From Chryseobacterium sp. E1 (lineage in GTDB: Bacteria > Bacteroidota > Bacteroidia > Flavobacteriales > Weeksellaceae), in assembly GCA_019203745.1 (NCBI GenBank), contig CP078104.1, forward strand, positions 2,578,501-2,642,500: a stretch of DNA of 64,000 bases. The letters are read 5' to 3'. The notes beneath the pieces were generated by a model, which was given only the letters and a program-made list of their open reading frames with translations, did no database searches and had not been told where the DNA came from. The position numbers were made by a program, and so were the translations under genes. Shown one piece after another: positions 10,678 to 19,828 of the stretch; position 1 is the first letter of the stretch; the number at the start of each line of letters is the position of its first letter.

Positions 10678-11394
10678 ATGATCAGTATAAATAATCTATC
10701 CAAAACATACGGAACAGCAACGGTTCTGAAAATTGAACATCTTGAAATTCCAAACGGTGAAACCTTTGGCCTCGTAGGAAATAACGGGGCAGGAAAAACC
10801 ACTCTTTTCAGCCTGATGCTGGACCTGATTCAGGCTACAACAGGTTTTGTAAGTATTGACGGAATAAAAGTAAGTGAATCGGAAGCCTGGAAAAATAAAG
10901 TGTCAGCCTTTGTAGACGATACCTTTCTCATCGGTTATCTGACTCGGAGGAATATTTTTATTTTATTGGGGAGCTCAGAGGTCAGAACAAAGCTTCCGTA
11001 GACGAATTTCTGAAACCTTTTACGATTTTTTCAACGGAGAGATCCTTAAATCAGGGAAATATATCCGTGACCTTTCAAAAGGAAATCAGAAAAAGTAGGT
11101 ATTGTAGGGGCTATCATCGGAAACCCGGAAATCATTATTCTCGATGAGCCTTTTGCCAATCTCGACCCGTCTACCCAGATCAAATTGAAAAATCTGATCC
11201 GGGAATTGTCTAAGCAGGATGGGGTGACCTTTCTGATCTCGAGCCACGACCTGTCTCATACCACAGAGGTTTGTAACAGAATTGTGGTGGTAAACAAAGG
11301 ACAGATGGTAAAGGATATCCGGACCAACCCTGAAACGCTGAAAGATCTGGAACAGTACTTTGCAGATCAGGTTTCCGGATCAGAAATCGGGTAA
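10678..11394 (+). CDS. ABC transporter ATP-binding protein (frameshifted)
   Basis: ATPase partner of the preceding DUF5687 permease. Walker A is GLVGNNGAGKTT near residue 35, the signature is DLSKGNQKKVG, Walker B is IIILDEPFANLDPS, and the switch His is in ISSHDLSHTTEVC. The frame is broken three times (near 10955, 11020 and 11085). The restored length is about 239 residues, typical of a single-domain ATPase. The GNQKK signature and the 3-base spacing to the permease resemble drug or lantibiotic-type exporters, but no substrate can be named. Confidence 0.85.
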
Positions 11395-11530
11395 ATAAAA
11401 GTATAGAGAGGTAGGAAAGCTTTGTTTTTTCTGCCTTTTTTAATGAATAGAACATCTTTAGAGTAAAAAAATATTTTTTTGTGTAACCTTTTTCAATTTT
11501 TATTGTCTTTAGATTAGAAACAGCATTAGA

Positions 11531-12091
11531 ATGAAACTTTTGTTCGGAAATAAAAAGGATGATCTGCTAAGCCGCCTGAAGAAACAGGATCCGGCAGCAC
11601 AGAAACTTTTCTATGATCAGAATGTGAAAAAATTTCTGAGTATAAGCAAAAGCTATGTCAGTGACGGGTATCAGGCTGAAGATTGTCTCATTAAAGCATT
11701 CTGTAAAATCTTTAAGCATATAGAAAGCTTCAGGGGAGAATCAAACCTGGAGAGTTGGGCAAGACGGATTGTTGTAAACGAATGCCTGAATTTTATCAAA
11801 AGCCATAAAACGGTATTCTATCTGGATGAGATCAATCAGTCTTTTCATGAGGATCTTTACGAGCCGGACATTGATTTTGATTTTAATGCGCAGGAACTGC
11901 TGGATCAGCTGCCGGATGCGTACAGGATGGTTTTCAATCTTTATGTGCTGGAAGAGTATTCCCATCAGGAAATCGCAGATACCCTGCAGATCTCAACAGC
12001 AGTGAGCAAAACCCAATTGTTCAGAGCAAAGGAAAAATTAAGAAAGATTTACTTTCAACAACAAAAAAAAATGAAAAATGAACACGTCTAA
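11531..12091 (+). CDS. RNA polymerase sigma factor, sigma-70/ECF family
   Basis: An intact 186-residue protein. The region 2 segment includes LFYDQNVKKFLSISKSYVSD, QAEDCLIKAFCKIFKHIESF and ESWARRIVVNECLNFI. Region 4 includes DQLPDAYRMVFNLYVLEEYS, HQEIADTLQIS and KTQLFRAKEKLRK, a helix-turn-helix that reads the -35 element. It overlaps the next gene by 14 bases, and that gene encodes a single-pass membrane protein, which suggests a sigma/membrane-partner pair. Confidence 0.87.
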   Translation: MKLLFGNKKDDLLSRLKKQDPAAQKLFYDQNVKKFLSISKSYVSDGYQAEDCLIKAFCKIFKHIESFRGESNLESWARRIVVNECLNFIKSHKTVFYLDEINQSFHEDLYEPDIDFDFNAQELLDQLPDAYRMVFNLYVLEEYSHQEIADTLQISTAVSKTQLFRAKEKLRKIYFQQQKKMKNEHV

Positions 12092-12687
12092 AGATAACCT
12101 TGAGTTCCAGATCAAAAAGCAGATCGATGAGCGGGAAATTGCCCCTTCACGGGATCTTTGGTCTGAAATTGAGCTTCAGAATACAGTGAATGCCCGATCT
12201 AAATTTAAAATAAACCGGTTGCTGATGGCAGCGTGCCTGATATTAACTTTCAGCCTCGGAACCGTTCTGTATTTCCTTAGCGGAACTTCTGAAACCCAGC
12301 CGCAGATCGTAGAAACAGCTGTACATTCAATTGATCAGCAACATATTATAAAAGAACCTGCACAGAATAACGTTGCTCTGACGAATAAGAAAACGGAAAA
12401 AAGAAGTGAAAAAAATAACTTCTCCACAGGAAACAGAAACCATTTCCGCACTGGCTATTGACGAAAAGAAAGTGATCCTTAAAGACGCCGCTTCCGATAA
12501 AAAGCTTGTTCCTATTCAGATTTCTAACCCGAAAATCATAGCTAAAGCCGATTCTGCGAAAATTCCAGGCAAAAAGAAAAAATATGTAGACCCTTCTACG
12601 CTGCTCTTTTCAGTAGAACATAAAGACGTCATTGAAAAAACGAAAGACGGAAGCAATGTTGCCACAATAGAGCTGAATGCCAAATAA
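12078..12687 (+). CDS. putative anti-sigma-type single-pass membrane protein (frameshifted)
   Basis: Begins MNTSKDNLEFQIKKQIDERE, with a cytoplasmic stretch of about 50 residues containing APSRDLWSEIE, then one membrane segment (LLMAACLILTFSLGTVLYFL). A Lys-rich periplasmic region follows. The frame changes near 12400 by a net two bases at A-runs, and the restored tail ends VEHKDVIEKTKDGSNVATIE. The layout (short cytosolic part, one transmembrane helix, 14-base overlap with a sigma gene) is what an anti-sigma factor would show, but no zinc-binding or other diagnostic motif is present. Confidence 0.6.
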
Positions 12688-12718
12688 TTTATCCGTTAAA
12701 TAATTAAAAATTAATACT

Positions 12719-13755
12719 ATGATCAAGAAATTAATCCTGATGGGACTGGTGTGCTTTTTCTCAGCATCATTCCATGCACAAAAGACATTGAACATCAATC
12801 TGTCTAAAAAGGATACTGAGGTAAGTCCTATTGTGAAAGAAAAGGTAGAGGAATATGCTGCTAAGATCAACGCGATCATTCAGGAAGAAAAGAAGCTGAT
12901 GGAGGCTGAACTTGAGGTTTTGAAAGCCAGAAATCTTGATAAAGCCGATTTTGACAGAGAAAAAGCTCAGATTGCAGACCGTTATTCTGAAAAAATGGAT
13001 AAGAGAATTGAAGAACTGGGATTTGATCTGGATGATGTTATTCAGAAACAGGTAAGATATTCACTTTTAAATACGGATGTTACTTCTAACGAGGAGCTTA
13101 AAGAAAAGCTTTTAAAGAAATTCCGCCCTACCAGAAGCTTTAGCGGGTACTTTTCTTATGGGATCATGACATTAACGAACAATCTTTCCGATAATGAACT
13201 CGATAAAAACATTGGTTATGCCAACAATCTTGAATTTGGATTGAAATTGAATTATCAGCTTAGCAGAACAAGTCCATGGGCTGTTATTTCCGGGCTGGGG
13301 TTTTCATGGAGAACCATCAGAGCGGATAATAATATGTTTTTTACAAAAGATCCCGGATATGGCGTTGCTCTTAGCCAATATAACGGGAATCTGGATAAAA
13401 GTAAGTTGAGAACAGGTTATATCATAGTTCCGCTTGGGATGCAGTAAATTTTTCAAAGCTTAAAAACGCAGGGATGGATATCCAGTATCGCAGCTATGGC
13501 AGAGGATTTAAAATAGGAGCTAATGTATATGGAGGGGTAAAAATGTCTACCAATAATATTGTAAAAGGAAATGACGGGGAGATCAGAGACAGGGGAAATT
13601 ATCAGGTAAATCCTTTTGTATACGGAGCACAGCTTACCTTCTCTTATAATGGTTTCAGCCTTTTTGTGAAAAAAGATTTCAGTAATTTCTTTAAAGACAG
13701 CTATTTTAAAAATGATAAAGCCCTGATCTTTGGTTTAGCTATCGGATTAGATTAA
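12719..13755 (+). CDS. secreted protein with coiled coil and beta-barrel-like C-terminus (frameshifted)
   Basis: Signal peptide MIKKLILMGLVCFFSASFHA, then a charged helical region (about residues 25-135, repeated EEKKLMEAELEVLKARN and EKAQIADRYSEKMDKR). A C-terminal half of about 210 residues with alternating aromatic/hydrophobic pattern (FSGYFSYGIMTLTNN, EFGLKLNYQLSR, FVYGAQLTFSYNGFSLFV) suggests an outer-membrane barrel. The frame breaks near 13440. It lies 31 bases after the anti-sigma candidate, so it may be regulated with the sigma module. I do not recognise the family. Confidence 0.65.
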
Positions 13756-13776
13756 ATAATAGCATTCATATTCACT

Positions 13777-13812
13777 GAAAACACCGGAGCCAAAATGGCT
13801 CTGGTGTTTTGT
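13777..13812. terminator. bidirectional terminator between 12719 gene and fumC
   Basis: AAACACCGGAGCC pairs perfectly with GGCTCTGGTGTTT (one G-T pair) around an AAAAT loop. It has T-rich ends on the plus strand and A-rich sequence on the other side, serving the two convergent genes. Confidence 0.75.
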
Positions 13813-13838
13813 TATAATCTATGAATAAATCAGGTATT

Positions 13839-15231
13839 TTATTTCAGGCTTCCCACCATATCTTCAGGTTTTACCCATTCATCAAACTGTTCTGCCGTGA
13901 CAAGACCCAGATTGATGGCTTCTTCTTTAAGTGTTGTACCGTTTTTATGTGCTGTTTTGGCAATCTTTGCTGCGTTTTCATAGCCGATATGAGTATTCAG
14001 AGCTGTAACAAGCATTAAGGATTTGTCTACCAGTTCTTTAATTCTCTCGTGATTAGGTTCGATACCTACAGCACAGTGATCATTGAATGAAATACATGCA
14101 TCAGCGATCAGTTGGGCAGACTGTAAGAAATTGTAAGCCATTACAGGTTTAAAAACGTTCAGTTCATAATTCCCTGAGTTCCTGCAAAAGAAATAGTAGT
14201 GTCATTTCCGAGAACCTGTGCACAAACCATTGTTAATGCTTCGTTCTGAGTAGGGTTTACTTTCCCCGGCATAATAGAAGACCCCGGTTCGTTTTCAGGA
14301 ATAAAGATTTCCCCGATTCCCGAACGTGGTCCTGAAGCAAGCAATCTGATATCCTGAGCGATTTTGAATAATGAAACAGCAAGTTGTTTTAAAGCGCCGT
14401 GACTTTCAACAATGGCGTCATGAGCAGCCAGTGCTTCAAATTTATTTTCTGCGGTAATGAAAGGAAGATTTGTAAACCTGGCAATATATTCAGCTACTTT
14501 TACATCGTAGCCGTTAGGTGTGTTCAACCCCGTACCTACAGCGGTTCCGCCTAATGCAAGTTCGGAAAGGTGAGGCAAAGTATTCTTTAAAGCTCTCAAG
14601 CCAAACTCCAGCTGGGCAACATATCCTGAAAATTCCTGTCCCAGAGTAAGCGGTGTAGCATCCATCAGGTGGGTTCTACCGATCTTTACCACATCTTTGA
14701 ATGCCTGAGACTTTTCAGCAAGGGTATTTTTAAGCTTTTCTACGGCAGGGATGGTAACTTCCACTACTTTTTATAAGCAGCAATGTGCATTGCCGTAGGA
14801 TAGGTGTCATTGGATGACTGAGATTTATTTACATCATCATTGGGGTGAACCTCAGATTTTTCTCCTAAAGTTCCGCCGTTATTCACATGGGCCCTGTTTG
14901 AAATTACTTCATTGACATTCATATTGGATTGCGTCCCCGAGCCGGTCTGCCAGATTACCAGAGGGAACTGATCATCGAGTTTACCTTCAAGAATTTCCTC
15001 ACAAACTTTAGCGATCATATCCCTTTTCTCTGCGGGAAGCACCCCAAGATCGGTGTTGGTAAATGCTGCTGCCTTTTTCAGATAAGCAAAGGCCTCAATA
15101 ATTTCGTGCGGCATAGAACCTTCCGGCCCGATTTTAAAATTGTTTCTGGAACGTTCCGTCTGTGCACCCCAAAGCTTGTCTGCAGGAACCTGCACTTCTC
15201 CCATGGTGTCTTTTTCGATTCTGTAATTCAT
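13839..15231 (-). CDS. fumC: fumarate hydratase class II (frameshifted)
   Basis: Iron-independent TCA-cycle fumarase. It starts [20 protein letters not shown], then [45 protein letters not shown] and [20 protein letters not shown]. The superfamily signature is [16 protein letters not shown], with the catalytic Ser in the flexible loop. One A is missing near 14768 and one base (likely C) near 14160. The restored length is 464 residues (E. coli 467). It is transcribed away from a second, unrelated class I fumarase, with about 138 bases between the starts. Confidence 0.93.
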
Positions 15232-15369
15232 TGTGATTGAAATTTTTATAAAGTTACTGATAACCGAAGAATTCCGCAATTTATAATCATTATAAATATC
15301 AATTGAAATGACTGATTTTACTCATATTTTTTTAATGGAAGCCGTATTTTTGTACAAACAAAAAATTGA

Positions 15370-16974
15370 ATGGAATTTAGATATCAGGATCCGTATCCAA
15401 TTCAGAAAGATGATACGGTGTACAAAAAGCTTACATCAGATTATGTAAAGGTTGAAAAACTTGGTGACAGAGAAATTTTAACTGTTGATCCAAAAGGATT
15501 GGAATTATTGGCTGAGGAAGCTATGGCAGACGTTTCATTCATGTTACGTTCCTCTCATTTGGAGAGTCTTAAAAGAATTATTGATGATCCGGAAGCTACG
15601 GATAATGACAGATTCGTTGCTTATAACCTTTTACAGAATGCTGCGGTAGCTGCTGAAGGAGCTCTACCTTCATGTCAGGATACAGGAACTGCAATTGTAA
15701 TGGGTAAAAAGGGGAAAACGTTTATACAGGAGTAGATGACGGTGAATACCTGAGCAAAGGGATTTACAATACCTATCAGAAAAGAAACCTAAGATATTCT
15801 CAGGTGGTTCCTTTAACCATGTTTGACGAGAAGAATTCAGGGTCAAACCTTCCGGCACAGATCGATATCTATGCCAAAAAAGGAGATTATTATGAATTCT
15901 TATTCTTAACGAAAGGAGGAGGTTCTGCCAATAAAACATTCTTATACCAGAAGACCAAGTCTTTACTGAACGAAAAATCTCTTGAAGAATTCATCAAAGA
16001 AAAGATCTCAGATCTTGGGACGGCAGCCTGCCCGCCTTACCACTTAGCTTTGGTGATCGGGGAACTTCTGCAGAAGCCAACCTTGCTGCTGTAAAGAAAG
16101 CTTCCGCAAAATATTATGACAATCTTCCGACAGAAGGAAATGAAGCCGGCCAGGCATTCAGAGATCTTGAATGGGAAGCAAAAGTGCAGAAGATATGCCA
16201 GGAAAGTGCTATTGGAGCACAGTTTGAGGGAAATACCTTACGCATGACGTAAGAGTGATCAGACTTCCGAGACATGCTGCATCATGCCCTGTAGGAATGG
16301 GAGTATCCTGTTCTGCAGACAGAAACATCAAAGGGAAAATTACTAAAGAAGGAATCTTCCTTGAGCAGCTGGAGCAGGATCCTAAGAGATTCTTGCCGGA
16401 TACTCCTCCACATTTGGAAGAAGCCGTTGAGGTTAACCTGAATAAGCCAATGCCGGAAATTCTTGCCGAACTTTCAAAATATCCGATCAAAACCAGATTA
16501 AAACTGAACGGAACATTGATCGTAGCAAGAGATATTGCTCACGCAAAAATCAAAGAAATTATCGACAGCGGGAAACCAATGCCGGAATATTTCAAAAACC
16601 ACCCGATCTATTATGCAGGACCTGCAAAAACTCCGGAAGGAATGGCTTCAGGAAGTTTCGGACCTACAACTGCCGGAAGAATGGATGTATATGTAGATGA
16701 ATTCCAGAGCCATGGAGGAAGTATGATCATGCTGGCCAAAGGAAACAGAAGTAAAGATGTGACCAATGCCTGCAACAAATACGGAGGTTTCTACCTTGGA
16801 TCTATCGGTGGGCCTGCAGCAATTCTTGCAAAAGACAATATTGTGTCTGTAGATGTGGTAGACTTCCCGGAATTAGGAATGGAAGCAGTAAGAAAAATCG
16901 AGGTAAAAGACTTCCCGGCATTCATCATTACTGATGATAAAGGAAATGATTTCTTCGCAGATCTTGCTCATTAA
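15370..16974 (+). CDS. fumarate hydratase class I, iron-sulfur type (frameshifted)
   Basis: A [4Fe-4S] fumarase acting in the TCA cycle. Cluster cysteines are seen in [12 protein letters not shown], in [20 protein letters not shown] and in [18 protein letters not shown]. The C-terminal beta domain contains [20 protein letters not shown] and [17 protein letters not shown]. Single G residues are missing near 15713, 16060 and 16230. The restored length is about 535 residues (E. coli FumA 548). It could be called fumA/fumB; substrate preference within class I cannot be read from sequence alone. Confidence 0.9.
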
Positions 16975-17018
16975 TTAGTTTAAAATTAAAATAAATAATA
17001 AAATAGAGCACTGATCTT

Positions 17019-17048
17019 TTGTGTAAAAAGGAAAAAGCTTTATTTTTG
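17019..17048 (+). promoter_or_regulatory. Bacteroidota consensus promoter
   Basis: TTG at 17019-17021, a spacer of exactly 19 bases, then TATTTTTG at 17041-17048. The downstream gene starts at 17067. It is an exact match to TTG-N19-TAnnTTTG. Confidence 0.7.
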
Positions 17049-17066
17049 CCTAAAATCTTTAAGAGA

Positions 17067-17351
17067 ATGATAACGATATTATCAGCATTTTGGCCGTTCT
17101 ACCAGTTCCTATGGACTGTTTTCTTCATCACTATGTTCTTAGTGGGATTCTGGTGTATTTTCATGTTCTTCGGATTAGTAATCCCAATGTGGTTAACTGA
17201 AGGTTTGAAAGAATATTTCGGAAAAGTAAAACCTTTCGATCCAGAAGATATCAGAAGAAAGCTTATTACGGAGCAGGAAGGTGTAGAAACAATCTACAGT
17301 CAGCCTAAAGGAAACGGACCTTTCATTCACGATCACGGACATCATCATTAA
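17067..17351 (+). CDS. small membrane protein with His-rich C-terminus, unknown function
   Basis: 94 residues from the ATG at 17067, chosen because the promoter ends at 17048 and the upstream in-frame start at 17019 lies in it. It has two hydrophobic segments (residues 4-24 and 24-44, rich in Phe and Trp), then a soluble tail GLKEYFGKVKPFDPEDIRRK and a His-rich end (HDHGHHH). The His cluster could bind metal, but that is only a possibility. No family is recognised. It is intact and followed by a terminator. Confidence 0.7.
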   Translation: MITILSAFWPFYQFLWTVFFITMFLVGFWCIFMFFGLVIPMWLTEGLKEYFGKVKPFDPEDIRRKLITEQEGVETIYSQPKGNGPFIHDHGHHH

Positions 17352-17415
17352 TTGATTGTCATTGCTTTTTCACCTGAATTCTGAAAAAGTAATATCAAAG
17401 CAAAACAACATATAT

Positions 17416-17446
17416 AAAACCGCTTAAGCAATTAGGCGGTTTTTCT
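17416..17446 (+). terminator. intrinsic terminator
   Basis: AAAACCGC at 17416-17423 pairs with GCGGTTTT ending about 17444, around a 13-base loop, followed by TCTTATA. Confidence 0.65.
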
Positions 17447-17553
17447 TATATAAATGAAAAGCTGTAGATTGTCATTTTAAACTGGCCGGAAAGTTTAGTC
17501 AATAAATTTCCTCTTGCAGTTCAGTCTTTCCAACATAACCAGACCAATACAGA

Positions 17554-18424
17554 CTATTTATTATTTCTTAGATTTTCAGGAGATACCCCGAACTTCTTTT
17601 TGAAAGCACGGGTAAAATTCTGGAGATATTCATATCCGCATTCAATCGCAATTTCCTTGATCATAATATCTTTGTCCGTTATCATTTTTTTAGCCTTCAT
17701 CATTCGGAGTTCTGACATATAATGAGCAATAGTGGTATGATATTGAGCCTTAAATTCCTTTCTTATGCTGTTTTCATTCATCCCCATGAGCTTTCCGATC
17801 TCTTCTGCTTTTATATTTCTGTGGTAATTTTCATCGATGAATTTTCTGATCATTTCAGGCGTTTTTGGAGTCGCTTCCAATGCATTTTTTTCATTGAATT
17901 GTTCAAAAATAAGGATGAGCAGCTTGATGATTTTAGCTTCTATAAATAATTTCTGCAAAATTCCTTTCTTGGCAGAGTTCAGAATTTCATTGAGGATTAT
18001 ATGCATTTCAACCGTCATATCAGGTGGGGTTTCCTTATGAAGAAATATGAAGTTGTTTTGAGTCATATTCTTCAGAAGTTCTGCATTTTCATGGCTGAGT
18101 TCCGGTTTAATCAGATTTAAAACAAATGAATAGCTGAAGTGGATCTGTAAGTAATTGAGGGAGCCTGATCGGTCGTCCATAGTTCCGCTATAGTTTTCTC
18201 AGGAGAAAATGTAAAATATATTGATTCTTTCTGAATAGAATTGTTGTACTGCAATCCCTGGTTTCCATATGAATATCGGAACTTAACAAAAAGAGAATTG
18301 TAAAGCCAGGTTTTCTCTTAAGTCTGGAAGACTTTAAAAGATATTCATTATCCGAATCATTCTGCATTACAATTTCAATATCCTCCGATCTGAAGACCAT
18401 TCTATTGTTTGCATTCTCTCTCAT
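17554..18424 (-). CDS. AraC family transcriptional regulator (frameshifted)
   Basis: About 290 residues when restored. The C-terminal HTH pair reads IRKFIDENYHRNIKAEEIGK then LMGMNENSIRKEFKAQYHTT, and IKEIAIECGYEYLQNFTRAF then KKKFGVSPENLRN, the AraC/XylS signature with the conserved GYxxxxxFxRxFKKxFGxSP motif. The N-terminal sensor half has no recognisable ligand motif. Two homopolymer losses near 18184-18200 join the halves as HFSPEKNYSGTMDD. It diverges from the FISUMP-domain gene at 18580 and may control it, but no operator is evident. Confidence 0.82.
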
Positions 18425-18579
18425 ACAACATATTTTTACTAAATCAGGTACAAATCAAAAAGCACTTCCTGACCTGTCAGGATAACCAAAAAGTGGAAAA
18501 TGATAACCCGGTATTAATCCGGAGCGGTACTTTTGCGCAAAATTAAATTAAATTTAGAATAAATAAAAATAATGTTCAT

Positions 18580-19688
18580 ATGATTGAAGATTTATATTTT
18601 ACCATACGAAAGTTATGTAGCGGAATAATGCTGGTAATCATAGCCGGAAATGCATTACAGGCACAGGGAACAGGAGCTCCGCAAAACTGTAATAATGCAG
18701 ATCCGGGAAATAATACCGGTGATGTAGGATGTGTGAATTTTACTTATCAGGGACAGCCCGTAACATATACAACAGTAAGAGCAGGAGACGGAAATATATG
18801 GTTGCAGCAGAATCTGGGAAGCCTGCAGGTAGCCAATATGGCAGAAGATGAAAAGGCATATGGGGATTTCTTCCAGTGGGGAAGATGGGATGACGGGCAT
18901 CAGCTGAGAAACTCTCCTTTGACATCAGCTCCACAATTGAATGCTCCGGATGGATTGGCAGGTACACAGTCATTTATCACAGGTTCACCGGCATGGTGGG
19001 AGGTGAATGCCACTACAGATGCCTGGACAGGAAAAGACCTAACCGAAATTACGAATACAACAGGGATAGATCCGTGTAAGGCAATAGGTCCGGACTGGAA
19101 AATGCCATCCCAGGTAGAATGGAAAACGATTGTAGGTGTTGAAAGCATTACCAGTCCGTCAAAAGCATATGGAAGCCATTTAAAACTTCCGGCTGCAGGA
19201 AGCCGAAGTCATATAGACGGAACATTTTCTTTTGTTGGAAAAAGAGGATATTACTGGAGCTCAGATCCGACTGGAATTGGAGGAAGTATCTCTATATTGG
19301 AGCCACCATTTCAAATGCGGCAGCAGGAGCACCAAAAGGGCAGGGAGTATCCGTAAGATGCATTAAACCGGCAGTTTCATTAAGCACTTCAGAGATCAGA
19401 CTGAATAAGCAGATTTCAGAAGTGTATCCGAATCCTGTAAAAGAGATTCTTTCCATTAAAACAGAATCTTCTATCGAAAAGGTAAATGTTATGAATGCAA
19501 CAGGACAGAAAATGAAAGTTGAGTTTTCATATAACAGGGTTAATATGAGCGGGCTGAATGCCGGATTGTATTGGGTAGAGATAACACTTAAAAATGGAGA
19601 AATTATTTCTAAAAAGATTATAAAAACTAATCCTTTGCCGGGTTGGAATCAATATATCGGACGATTTTTCGTTCATGTAAAAATATAG
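18580..19688 (+). CDS. FISUMP-domain secreted protein with T9SS type A sorting domain (frameshifted)
   Basis: A signal segment (CSGIMLVIIAGNALQAQ) is followed by a fib_succ_major-like domain. Conserved parts are DGNIWLQQNLGSLQVANMA, YGDFFQWGRWDDGHQLR, GPDWKMPSQVEWKTI and KLPAAGSRS then YYWSSD. The C-terminal sorting domain starts VYPNPVKEILSIK and runs to GLYWVEITLKNGEIISKK. One base is missing near 19283. As read the frame runs to 19688, but one extra A near 19626 would give IIKN and a stop at 19628-19630, the usual end of such domains. Secretion by the type IX system to the cell surface is inferred from the sorting domain. Confidence 0.78.
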
Positions 19689-19713
19689 TTCATTACAATT
19701 ACTTTTATTGGAA

Positions 19714-19742
19714 GGCTCATGAAATTTTCATGGGTCTTTTTT
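19714..19742 (+). terminator. intrinsic terminator
   Basis: GGCTCATGAA at 19714-19723 pairs with TTCATGGGTC at 19727-19736 (two G-T pairs) and is followed by a T-run. Confidence 0.6.
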
Positions 19743-19828
19743 ATTGATCATATAAAGATTTGTTGAGAACAGCTTAAAAATAGAACCTGAAAAAGAAAAT
19801 TAATCCTATATTCGATAAAAATAAAGAT

